The notes under the pieces were generated by a model. That model was not told the origin of the DNA. It did not search any database and saw nothing but the letters and a program-made list of their open reading frames with translations. Shown here one piece after another: positions 24,206 through 32,926 of a DNA stretch of 54,086 bases. The stretch is from Crocinitomicaceae bacterium (GTDB lineage: Bacteria > Bacteroidota > Bacteroidia > Flavobacteriales_D > Crocinitomicaceae). The first letter of the stretch is position 1; the number at the start of each line of letters is the position of its first letter. The stretch covers positions 1 to 54,086 of the forward strand of contig JALRKF010000167.1 of NCBI GenBank assembly GCA_023254905.1, read 5' to 3'. A program made the position numbers and the translations under genes.

Positions 24206-25461
24206 TGAACAGAACTCAACAACCATCCATTAGCCAGGTGAAGGAAATTCAATTTATTGCTCCTGAGATTAAAAAGCTAAATGGCACTATTCCGGTTTAT
24301 CTTATGCGAGATGTGCAGAATGAAACTTCACGCCTTGACCTGTATTTTGATGCTGGTAAAAACAGTGGTCCGAAGGGTATCTCAAGTTTTGTCAACGGAT
24401 TATTATTATCAGGTACACCAAATAGAAGCTCCGTAGAGATAAATGGAAATATTGACGATCTCGGTGGCTTCTATCAGTCAGGTGTTTCAATGGAAAATGC
24501 AGTAGTTTCTATGTATGCATTACGTGAATTTTTACCGGAAATAATGCAAGGACTAATAGATGCACTGCAAAACGTCCATTTCGATGAAAGTGAAACCCGC
24601 GAATACCTAGCCGATACAAAGCAAAGACACTTACAGTCATTAGGAAAGGTAAGCTATTTATCTCAGCGTGAATTTCAAAAACACCTATTCCAATCGAATA
24701 CGCTTTATGCCTCTGTTATGGAATTGGAAGATGTCGAAAATGTTTTACGGCAAGATCTCATTGATTTTCACCAAAAACATTATTTAAATGGGCTCCAAAA
24801 AGTTGTCATTGTTGGTAACTTTCAGGATGTTGTGATTGATCAAATGCTTTCCTTACTGCAGGATTTTAGTGGAAAGAATAATTCCGTAAAGGACAAAAAT
24901 ATTATTCATAACAAAGGAAGGTTTCATGTGTCAAAAGACCGAGCGATACAAACTGCTGTTCGAATAGGAAGAATTTTGTTCAATAAAAAACATAAGGATT
25001 ATCTTGACTTCTTGGTGTTGAATACAATATTAGGTGACTATTTCGGAAGCCGATTGATGTCCAATATTCGAGAAGAAAAGGGATATACATACGGTATAGG
25101 ATCTATGGTTAATGAGTTTCAGAATACAGGCTATTTTATGATTGGAACGGAAGTCAAAAAAGAAGTTTCGGCTGATACAATAAAAGAGATTAAATACGAA
25201 CTGAATCGCTTACAAAAGGAACTTGTTAGCGATGAGGAGCTGAATCTGGTCAAAAACTATCTTCTTGGTCAACTTCTGAAGTCAGCCGATGGTCCATATG
25301 CAATGATTGATCTTTATCTAAGTGCAGAAATGCAAGAAAAGGACCTTGAACATTATAACGACGCAATAAAAGCTGTGAGAGAAATAACTCCAAAACGTAT
25401 TCAGGAACTCGCACAATTATATTTGAATTGGGAAGATCTTACGATCGTCACTGCAGGGTAA
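24202..25461 (+). CDS. M16 family protein, inactive partner subunit
   Basis: A protein of 419 residues of the M16 fold that lacks HxxEH: the matching helix reads SFVNGLLLSGT. It retains the substrate-binding subunit features (EEKGYTYGIGS, the R/Y pair of the alpha-type subunit, here R in IREEKGYTYG). It is expected to pair with the upstream catalytic subunit, as in mitochondrial processing peptidase-type heterodimers. Start at 24202 (ATGATG overlapping the upstream TGA). A longer frame from a TTG at 24172 runs inside the previous gene and is not favoured. Confidence 0.88.
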   Translation: MMNRTQQPSISQVKEIQFIAPEIKKLNGTIPVYLMRDVQNETSRLDLYFDAGKNSGPKGISSFVNGLLLSGTPNRSSVEINGNIDDLGGFYQSGVSMENAVVSMYALREFLPEIMQGLIDALQNVHFDESETREYLADTKQRHLQSLGKVSYLSQREFQKHLFQSNTLYASVMELEDVENVLRQDLIDFHQKHYLNGLQKVVIVGNFQDVVIDQMLSLLQDFSGKNNSVKDKNIIHNKGRFHVSKDRAIQTAVRIGRILFNKKHKDYLDFLVLNTILGDYFGSRLMSNIREEKGYTYGIGSMVNEFQNTGYFMIGTEVKKEVSADTIKEIKYELNRLQKELVSDEELNLVKNYLLGQLLKSADGPYAMIDLYLSAEMQEKDLEHYNDAIKAVREITPKRIQELAQLYLNWEDLTIVTAG

Positions 25462-25529
25462 TGTGAAAATCTTTTTTTTACTTGATCAATTGATTTGAAT
25501 AGTTTTATGTTGCATGAAGCTGAAATAGA

Positions 25530-25841
25530 ATGACAAAAGCACAAGAAGATAAAATTCAAAGTCTACTCGAACAGTATAATGATATTTTACTAGTTTCGAT
25601 GCGATTAGCCATTGCTGAAGATTTCATAAATCTTGTAATTGTAAATCGTGAGGACACTGATTTTGAGCTTTCCGAATTACTTCAAAATAAAGATGATTTA
25701 TCCAATTACATTATGCGAGAATTTTTAAGACAGAATAGTTCATCTGTTGTTGATCAACTTAAAGGAATGGATGAACCAATTCCAGAGCTCAAAAAACGGT
25801 TCCGGTCAAAAAAAAATCAAACGGATAAAAAGACAACCTAA
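25530..25841 (+). CDS. Small acidic/basic hypothetical protein
   Basis: A protein of 103 residues, helical, acidic in the middle and strongly basic at the C terminus (KKRFRSKKNQTDKKTT). No membrane segment, signal peptide or known motif. The ATG at 25530 is plausible, but there is no good ribosome-binding site. It lies 69 nt after the second M16 gene and just before a T9SS gene whose reading frame begins within it. No function can be assigned. The first half (LLEQYNDILLVSMRLAIAE) could be a coiled or helix-pair domain. Confidence 0.55.
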   Translation: MTKAQEDKIQSLLEQYNDILLVSMRLAIAEDFINLVIVNREDTDFELSELLQNKDDLSNYIMREFLRQNSSSVVDQLKGMDEPIPELKKRFRSKKNQTDKKTT

Positions 25842-25896
25842 AGGTTCTACCAGCGTTTTCATACTACGTATGAATATTATCCGTTATTATTGTTTC

Positions 25897-28800
25897 ATGA
25901 AACAACTTCTCCTTATAATTATCGTTATACTGAGCTTTCAATCGAGGGCTTCACATGTAATGGGAGGAGATATAACCTGGACCTGTCAAGGCGGAGATTA
26001 TGTCTTTCAATTGGTGTTTTATCGTGATTGTAACGGTCCAGACATCAATACTATAAGTGCACAACTTAAAGTTTGGAATCATCCAACAGTTAGTCAGATT
26101 ACAGCTAATTTTATCAGTAGAGAGGATCTTTCACCAATCTGTACTGAGGTTCCAAGTGGACCATTAGCCCTGAATTGTGGAGCCGGACCAAATGCTGGAA
26201 ATGGGGTCGGTGCGATTGAAAAGGTAGTTTATCGATCTGCGCCAATCGCATTGGCAGGTGTACCGCCTATGGAAGGTTGGGTAATTACATACGAAGATTT
26301 TTCAAGAAGTAACTCGTTGACAAATATTACACTCCCATCAAGTGTTGGAATAACATTAAGTGCAATTATTTACAATGTACCCAATAATGCGGGAGGATGC
26401 ATTGACAATTCACCCCAATTCCTTCAAGATCCTTACTTTGTAAGTTGTGTTGGAGATACCTACCAGTATAATATGAATGCTATTGATCCGGACCTGGACT
26501 CCTTAGATATCTCTTTTGGTATTCCTTACGATCATTTTCCGTCAGCCACAACATATAATCCTGGAATAAGTCCGGCAGCAATAAATTTTGAGTCTGGTTT
26601 TACCTATGATTCTCCTACTCCTGGAGTTACAATGAATGCTGGAAATATCCCTGCAGCAGTGGATCCTTTAAGTGGTAATCTGACCTTTCTTTCGAATAAT
26701 ATTGGAAATTTCAATGTGAAGATCGTGGCTCGTTCTTTCCGTAATGGTGTTCTCATATCTCAAGTTGAACGAGAAATGCAACTTGTTGTTGCAACTTGCT
26801 CTGGCAATAATAATGCTCCCGTGATTAATGGTCCTTTCGGAGGACTCTTCGAAACTACGGTCATTGCTGGAACTCCGGTTAATTTCACGCTGACATCAAC
26901 CGATTTAGAACTACTTCAGGATGGATCTCCACAAAGTAATATTCTTACAGCAACAGGACCAATGTTCGGAACACCATATACGAGTAATACTGGCTGTGCA
27001 ATATCCCCATGTGCCAGTCTTGACAGCAATCCGTCCATTACAGGAGTTCAAGGAGTGAGTGCAGATTTTAGTTGGCAAACAACCTGTGATCATCTGGTTA
27101 ATCCCCAAGGCTATGCTGCAGATTTGATTCCATACCACTTTGTTTTTAAGGTTCAAGATGACTATTGTGCAGTTCCTAAAGTGAAATATGCTACAATCAC
27201 CATTAATGTTGTGAATCCAGGCGTGATCCAAGCTCCTTTGATTAATTGTATTCAAGGTGGAACAAATGGAGATATCACAATAAGCTGGGATCCCGTTCTT
27301 GATCCCTTTGGATCTTTTGTGAGCTATGAAGTTTACTCCGTACAAAATGGTCTGGAAGGAACCATTACAAATTTAAATGCGGGTTCGTTGACGATTCCAA
27401 ATGTTACGCAACAAAATGACTATTACATTGCTGTTAATTCTGGCTGCAACGGAAATACTCAACGCTATTCTGATACGATCTCAAACATATTTTTAGATGT
27501 TACGAATCCAGGAAATGGAACTGCTGTTCTCCAATGGAATGATCCAATTTTACAGGCTTTAAGTACTATGGATGACAAGTATTACATCTATCGGGAATAC
27601 CCGAATGGAACTTGGATTTTAAGGGATAGTACTTCCTTTGGTGTAACAAACTATATAGACACAATTGATATCTGCTCGGCTTTTTTAAATTATCAAATAA
27701 TTCTCCAAAATACACCTTGTAATTTCACCTCAAACATTGATGGTGATAATTTCGAGGATATGATTAATCCTGATATTCCCGTAATATCCTATGTTTCAAT
27801 TGACACTTTGTCTGGAGACGTTCAACTTTCGTGGAATCAAAATGCACAACCGGACACTTATGGATATGTGATTTATGTTATGGATAATAATGGTTTTATC
27901 ATTGAATTAGATACTGTTTGGGGGGTAGGAAGTACTTCCTACTCTTACAACACACCGATTGATGGTCCAATGACCTATTCAGTAGCAGCATTTGACTCGT
28001 GCTGGACATCAACAATACCCCCAACTTACCAGACCTCAGCTAAAGCAGAATTGCATACTACCATGTTTGTGCAATCGTCCTTGAATATTTGTGATCGCTC
28101 TGTTGCACTTAGTTGGAGTGATTATTTGGGTTGGGCGACAGTAGAATCCTACAAAATTTTTGCACATAAGGCCGGTGAACCTTGGCTTGTTGTTGGAACG
28201 ACATCCTCTACATCATTTACTGTTGAGGCAGATCAGTTATTTAATTATTGCTTCGTTGTCCAGGCAAATCATGCGGATGGCCTAATTTCATTTTCAAACA
28301 TGGTCTGCGAGTACATAAATGCCGCAACTACACCTGCATTTAACTACCTCACCACTGCAACAGTTAACGATGAAAATGTTGAGCTTAGATATTATGTGGA
28401 TGCTACAAATGTCTCACAGATCTCCTTACAAAGGATGGATGAAACAGGTTCTTTTGCGGAAATAGCTATTCTTCAAGGAATTTCCTCATTCATAAATTAT
28501 GTTGATGTGAATGCAGAAGTGAATAGATATTCATATATCTATCGTGCTCAGGTATACGATAGCTGTGGTTCACTTGGCGCAATATCCAATGAGGCAAAAA
28601 CAATTTTGTTAGAAATTGACTACGATGAAGTTCTCAAGGAAAACTATCTGCAATGGTCACCTTACCGGGATTTTGATGGCTCGCTAATTTATTATAATAT
28701 CTACAGAGGGATTGATGGTATATTCGATCCAATTCCTTTGGCAACGGTCGGGAATAATCAATGGTCTTACGTTGATAATACGATGGAAATTTTATCTACA

Positions 28801-29175
28801 GGCCGCATTTGCTACAAGGTAGAGGCTGTTGAGAGCACTAATAGTTATGGTCTTGCTGAGACCAGTAAGTCCAACGAAGTTTGTGTTGTTGTTCCTCCAT
28901 CCATCTATATACCAAATGCTTTCTTCCCGGAAGGTCAGAATAAACTGTTCTACCCTGTTATTCGCGATTTTGACCCAGTCGAATACGAGTTTATTGTATT
29001 TGATAGATGGGGAACAGAATTATTCTACAGTAATGATCCTACTGAGGCTTGGGACGGAGTGATACAGAAAACAGGAAAAATGGCGACACCAGGAACTTAT
29101 CTTTACGTACTCATCCTTAATGACGGAAATGGCGAAGAGGTTGTTACTCGCGGTCATGTTTCTTTAATACAATAG
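25897..29175 (+). CDS. T9SS type B cargo with Fn3-like repeats
   Basis: A secreted protein of 1092 residues. Signal peptide in MKQLLLIIIVILSFQSRAS; the ATG at 25897 is chosen because the frame upstream to 25747 lies inside another gene. An N-terminal domain opens with SHVMGGDITWTCQGGDYVFQL, common in surface proteins of Cytophagia and Flavobacteriia. Repeated fibronectin III-like modules follow (ISWDPVLDPFGSFVSYEVYS and QLSWNQNAQPDTYGYVIYV types). A type B sorting domain ends it (PNAFFPEG, VFDRWGTELFY, AWDGVIQK). Probably an extracellular or surface-attached adhesin. Confidence 0.88.
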   Translation: MKQLLLIIIVILSFQSRASHVMGGDITWTCQGGDYVFQLVFYRDCNGPDINTISAQLKVWNHPTVSQITANFISREDLSPICTEVPSGPLALNCGAGPNAGNGVGAIEKVVYRSAPIALAGVPPMEGWVITYEDFSRSNSLTNITLPSSVGITLSAIIYNVPNNAGGCIDNSPQFLQDPYFVSCVGDTYQYNMNAIDPDLDSLDISFGIPYDHFPSATTYNPGISPAAINFESGFTYDSPTPGVTMNAGNIPAAVDPLSGNLTFLSNNIGNFNVKIVARSFRNGVLISQVEREMQLVVATCSGNNNAPVINGPFGGLFETTVIAGTPVNFTLTSTDLELLQDGSPQSNILTATGPMFGTPYTSNTGCAISPCASLDSNPSITGVQGVSADFSWQTTCDHLVNPQGYAADLIPYHFVFKVQDDYCAVPKVKYATITINVVNPGVIQAPLINCIQGGTNGDITISWDPVLDPFGSFVSYEVYSVQNGLEGTITNLNAGSLTIPNVTQQNDYYIAVNSGCNGNTQRYSDTISNIFLDVTNPGNGTAVLQWNDPILQALSTMDDKYYIYREYPNGTWILRDSTSFGVTNYIDTIDICSAFLNYQIILQNTPCNFTSNIDGDNFEDMINPDIPVISYVSIDTLSGDVQLSWNQNAQPDTYGYVIYVMDNNGFIIELDTVWGVGSTSYSYNTPIDGPMTYSVAAFDSCWTSTIPPTYQTSAKAELHTTMFVQSSLNICDRSVALSWSDYLGWATVESYKIFAHKAGEPWLVVGTTSSTSFTVEADQLFNYCFVVQANHADGLISFSNMVCEYINAATTPAFNYLTTATVNDENVELRYYVDATNVSQISLQRMDETGSFAEIAILQGISSFINYVDVNAEVNRYSYIYRAQVYDSCGSLGAISNEAKTILLEIDYDEVLKENYLQWSPYRDFDGSLIYYNIYRGIDGIFDPIPLATVGNNQWSYVDNTMEILSTGRICYKVEAVESTNSYGLAETSKSNEVCVVVPPSIYIPNAFFPEGQNKLFYPVIRDFDPVEYEFIVFDRWGTELFYSNDPTEAWDGVIQKTGKMATPGTYLYVLILNDGNGEEVVTRGHVSLIQ

Positions 29176-29177
29176 AT

Positions 29178-29185
29178 TAACTTTG
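29178..29185 (+). promoter_or_regulatory. -7 element before the heptosyltransferase-like gene
   Basis: TAACTTTG, a perfect TAnnTTTG, starts just after the upstream stop codon region and ends 4 nt before a GTG start at 29190. This supports the GTG as the true start and implies a leaderless transcript. Confidence 0.5.
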
Positions 29186-29189
29186 TTCC

Positions 29190-30140
29190 GTGAATCGGAT
29201 TCTTATAATTCAAACCGCCTTTCTTGGGGATGTAATTCTCGCTACCCCAGTCATCTCAGAACTGAAGAGAATCTTTCCTGATGCAATAGTTGACATTCTT
29301 GTAAAAAGTGGTAATGAAAGTCTTTTAGAGAATAATCCCAATTTGAATAGAATTCATGTTTTCAGTAAGAAAAGTGGGAAATTAAAAGGTATTTTTTCAC
29401 TCATTAAAGCATTCAGAAAAAATAAATACGATCTAATTATTAATCTCCACCGTTTTGGTTCGAGTGGAATCATTGCCGGTCTATCGGGAGGTAAAAAAGT
29501 TATTGGATATAAGAAAAACCCCTTTAGTTTTCTTTATTCAGAAAAGTTTGAACATAGAATTGGTGATGGCACGCATGAAGTAGAGCGCAATCTTTCTCTG
29601 ATTGAACATTTAGGGGGAAGGAACTATTCGCGGCCAGAACTATTTCCTTCAGAAGCAGATCTTGAAGTGGTGAAACCATTTTCCAACGGTGCATACGTAA
29701 CAATGGCACCCGCATCTGTTTGGTTCACAAAACAACTACCGAAAGAAAAATGGATTGAACTGATAGATCAACAATCTACAGATCATCTGGTATATTTATT
29801 AGGTGCACCTAGCGATAACGAATTGTGTAATGATCTAGTATCAAACGATAAAGTAATTAACCTTGCAGGAAAACTTTCGTTATTACAATCCGCCGCGTTG
29901 ATGAAGAATGCAAAAATGAATTTTGTTAATGATTCAGGTCCTTTACATCTTGCAAGTTCTATGAATGCTCCAACTACGGCATTCTTCTGCTCAACTGATC
30001 CTAGCTTCGGTTTTGGACCGCTAGCAGAAAACAGAACGGTAAAGGAAGTTAAGAATCTCGATTGTCGTCCTTGCGGACTGCACGGGCATAAAAATTGTCC
30101 TGAAGGACATTTCAAATGTGGTCACGGCATCCCTCTTTAA
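29190..30140 (+). CDS. Glycosyltransferase family 9 (ADP-heptose:LPS heptosyltransferase-like)
   Basis: A GT9-family protein of 316 residues starting with GTG at 29190. The N-terminal RILIIQTAFLGDVILATPV and FVNDSGPLHLASSMNAP are characteristic of WaaF/RfaF-type heptosyltransferases. It would add sugars to the inner core of LPS at the cytoplasmic face. Whether the donor is ADP-heptose in this organism is not certain. A Cys-rich C-terminal segment (LDCRPCGLHGHKNCPEGHFKCG) contains four cysteines typical of part of this family. It overlaps the convergent GNAT gene by 4 nt. Confidence 0.88.
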   Translation: MNRILIIQTAFLGDVILATPVISELKRIFPDAIVDILVKSGNESLLENNPNLNRIHVFSKKSGKLKGIFSLIKAFRKNKYDLIINLHRFGSSGIIAGLSGGKKVIGYKKNPFSFLYSEKFEHRIGDGTHEVERNLSLIEHLGGRNYSRPELFPSEADLEVVKPFSNGAYVTMAPASVWFTKQLPKEKWIELIDQQSTDHLVYLLGAPSDNELCNDLVSNDKVINLAGKLSLLQSAALMKNAKMNFVNDSGPLHLASSMNAPTTAFFCSTDPSFGFGPLAENRTVKEVKNLDCRPCGLHGHKNCPEGHFKCGHGIPL

Positions 30141-30640
30141 GAAAAAAGTTCTAGCTCCATAATGTAATCCTCCATGAGGTAATCTTTACCAATATCGATA
30201 TTCTCTTCTCCAGTTATCTGAAAACCGAGATATTTATAGAATTCTACAGATTTGTTGTATCTGTTCACATTTAGATGAAGCTTTCGACAATCTAAATCAA
30301 AGGCTGTATCCACAACCTGATTGAACAGCACACGACCTAGACCTTTACCTTGATGATCCGGCAGAACGTAAAATTTGTGAATTCTTAGACTACCCGAGAT
30401 TGGAAAATTCGGTTCAACACCAATAAAGCCTCTTGGGCTGCCAAATTCCTCTACTGCAAAATAAATTGTCCCAGTCAACATCTGTTCCTGAAGGGTGTTG
30501 ATATCATACATCCATTCAAGCATATACTTTATTTGCCCCTCCTCGAGAATATCCTTGAAAGTATGTGGCCAAATATTCCACGCCAGATCATGAACTATAT
30601 TTGCCTCAACAGCTCTAAGTTGTCTAATCTTGATTGACAT
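30137..30640 (-). CDS. GNAT family N-acetyltransferase
   Basis: A GNAT protein of 167 residues. Motif A is FYVLPDHQGKGLGRVLFNQV (Q-x-x-G-x-G) and the C-terminal YNKSVEFYKYLGF marks the fold's last strand-helix pair. The substrate is unknown. It starts with ATG overlapping the stop of the upstream subtilisin gene by one base (TAATG), so it is read with the protease. Its stop codon overlaps that of the convergent heptosyltransferase gene through a shared TTAA. Confidence 0.87.
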   Translation of the reverse strand: MSIKIRQLRAVEANIVHDLAWNIWPHTFKDILEEGQIKYMLEWMYDINTLQEQMLTGTIYFAVEEFGSPRGFIGVEPNFPISGSLRIHKFYVLPDHQGKGLGRVLFNQVVDTAFDLDCRKLHLNVNRYNKSVEFYKYLGFQITGEENIDIGKDYLMEDYIMELELFS

Positions 30641-32805
30641 TAAAGTTTTATAAATTTTTGTTGTTCAACCTTGTTGTTTCGAATAAACCGAATGAAATAT
30701 GTTCCTGAAACAAGAGAAGAAACATTGAACTTAGTTAAGTTCTTTTCTTTTAAAAGAACTATTCCATTCATATCAACGATTTTAATCTCCACTACATTAT
30801 GCAGATCACCCTTAAGATAGATCATATCTGAGGTAGGATTTGGGAATACTTCCCAATCGTATTCTTTTTCTAACTCATTAACACCTATCGTGTTCAGAGC
30901 CATTAATACTGCTTGATATGCATTCACCTTTCCATAGCCCCATTTTGCGTCTCCCTGAGGTCCAATAACACCTGTGTATTGATCTGTGCGAGCAGTTGCT
31001 TTCAATATGCTCTTTACTTGGTATGGTGCTAAAAACTGATTTGCATCCAGAATCAAAGCAGAAATCCCAGCGACAACTGGAGAAGACATAGAAGTTCCAT
31101 TAAATCTGGAAAATGGGTATGTTCTGCCGTTAAAATCAACCGTGGCTAATGTTGAATAAGCAGCATCTGTGTAAGAACTTATTGATGATGCTACCTGTAC
31201 TCCTGGAGCAGCGATATCAGGTTTTAATGAATCCGTGATCAATGGCCCGATACTCGAAAAATTTGCCCCTGCTCCGCCAACTAAAGTACCTCCTCCGGTG
31301 TAATATTGAGGGGCGTATGCTGCCACACTAATTGCTGCATTTGAACATGCAGGAGTCCCAATTCCATATAGATTATCTCCTGCAGTATACATGGAACCTA
31401 ATGAAAGAAAGGGCATACCCCAATTTCCTACATCCGAAGTCAATTCCGTTACATTCCAATAATGAACAGTACCTGTTCCTTCCGATTTCAAGACTATCTT
31501 ATACCCCGATGGTGGGTATTTCACTCTCAATCTTGTTTGTGGGCGTCCATTTGTAGGATAAGCTGCATCTGCCGATAAATTGAAAAAAATAGAGTCCGTT
31601 CCGATTAAAAGGAAAGTATCAATGTAATTGGTTGTCATGGATGTTGAATACCAATCAGACTCTCCAACTACTTGATTCATATTGTTTAAAACTCTAATTC
31701 CAGATGAAAAAGATTCACCTGGTTCTCCTGTCATATGTATACTTTGACCCCAGAGAGTATTCAGAGATGCAGAGGAATAAAAGTCAATTCGTGAAAGAAG
31801 TGTATCATTCGCAAAATCCTGTTTAATGTGAAACGATGTTGATCCATTGTTTCCAGCGGAAGTACAAAAAACAACTCCAAGATCTGAGTAACTATCAAGT
31901 GCCTGACTTAAAAGAGATGTTCCATCTATTGATTGCATATTGTACAATCCCCAACTCATGTTAACTACCAGTCGCTTCCCTAAATCCTGCGCTTTCTGAT
32001 ACATCCAATCCCATGAATCTATTACCGCAACTTCATTTACAAGGAAAGTAGCAAAAAGAAAACTAGATTCGAACGTAATACCTCGATATTCCGTACCTGC
32101 TCCGCTTCCTCCTGCAATCCCAGCTACATGCGTTCCATGTGTAGAATAGCTATAGATATTTGACGTATCCGAACCAGCTGTCAATAATTCAGGCACGCTT
32201 GAATATTCAGTACCATACCCATAAGAGAGGGGTGCTGGCCCGCTCGTTTTGAATTGATCCCATGCTGCTAATATTCTCGAATTGGAAAGTGTCGTGTCAT
32301 AAAACATTGGAGACGTATAATCAAATCCCCAATCCTGTACTCCGATAATTACCTCATCTCCACTAAAGCCGTTCGGCATGCCATATCCCATCCAAACACT
32401 ATCTGCTCGAACATCCCATGGAACTCTGTCCAATGTTGGTTTAATCATCCCAGCAAGTTCTATGTATAAAAAATTGGGGTCATTGTAGATTGATTCGATA
32501 GATTCCAGCGGATACTTCACAGTGATAATATCCCCTATTTCAGCTCCCAACATAACTCCATTTGATATCAACACTGATCGACTAAATATTGCACTCTTTT
32601 TTGCAATAAAGGCAACATACTCTGATGCCCCGAACGTATTGATAGGAAATCGTTTTCTGATATTTTCGGTAATAAATTCGGCTCTTAGACTTGTCAACTT
32701 TTTAATCTCATATATATCTGCACTTGTGTTCGCAGACATTTTTACCTGAGCAGAAACACCGACTCCAAATAAGAGGTAAATAGCCAAGATCAAATGTTTA
32801 TACAT
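30640..32805 (-). CDS. T9SS type A secreted subtilisin-family protease
   Basis: A protein of 721 residues with a signal peptide (1-19, GVSAQ), a short propeptide (about 20-130), then an S8 peptidase domain. The catalytic triad is Asp158 (GVQDWG), His223 (STHGTHVAG) and Ser572 (FNGTSMSSP), with Asn319 in SAGNNG as the oxyanion residue. The catalytic domain includes a large insert between residues about 330 and 480. A type A sorting domain follows (VFPNPTSDMIYLKG ... KFIKL). Probably secreted, processed and surface-anchored. Paired with a GNAT gene by a one-base overlap, which may be incidental. Confidence 0.92.
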   Translation of the reverse strand: MYKHLILAIYLLFGVGVSAQVKMSANTSADIYEIKKLTSLRAEFITENIRKRFPINTFGASEYVAFIAKKSAIFSRSVLISNGVMLGAEIGDIITVKYPLESIESIYNDPNFLYIELAGMIKPTLDRVPWDVRADSVWMGYGMPNGFSGDEVIIGVQDWGFDYTSPMFYDTTLSNSRILAAWDQFKTSGPAPLSYGYGTEYSSVPELLTAGSDTSNIYSYSTHGTHVAGIAGGSGAGTEYRGITFESSFLFATFLVNEVAVIDSWDWMYQKAQDLGKRLVVNMSWGLYNMQSIDGTSLLSQALDSYSDLGVVFCTSAGNNGSTSFHIKQDFANDTLLSRIDFYSSASLNTLWGQSIHMTGEPGESFSSGIRVLNNMNQVVGESDWYSTSMTTNYIDTFLLIGTDSIFFNLSADAAYPTNGRPQTRLRVKYPPSGYKIVLKSEGTGTVHYWNVTELTSDVGNWGMPFLSLGSMYTAGDNLYGIGTPACSNAAISVAAYAPQYYTGGGTLVGGAGANFSSIGPLITDSLKPDIAAPGVQVASSISSYTDAAYSTLATVDFNGRTYPFSRFNGTSMSSPVVAGISALILDANQFLAPYQVKSILKATARTDQYTGVIGPQGDAKWGYGKVNAYQAVLMALNTIGVNELEKEYDWEVFPNPTSDMIYLKGDLHNVVEIKIVDMNGIVLLKEKNLTKFNVSSLVSGTYFIRFIRNNKVEQQKFIKL

Positions 32806-32893
32806 TCCTTTTTCTTTTAAGCTAAAATAGATGAATAAATAGCCGATTGCGAGAGCATAGCAAAAAAAATATGAACAATGGGATATTCAGAGA

Positions 32894-32919
32894 GAGGGCC
32901 GATCATCCGATCGGCCCTC
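32894..32919. terminator. Perfect 11-bp hairpin between the VWD and subtilisin genes
   Basis: GAGGGCCGATC (32894-32904), an ATCC loop (32905-32908) and GATCGGCCCTC (32909-32919) make a perfect 11-bp GC-rich stem, 8 nt beyond the VWD-protein stop on the minus strand. It is not followed by a T-run on either strand, so a Rho-independent terminator is doubtful. It may stop transcription poorly or stabilise the mRNA 3' end. Confidence 0.6.
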
Positions 32920-32926
32920 AGTTCAA

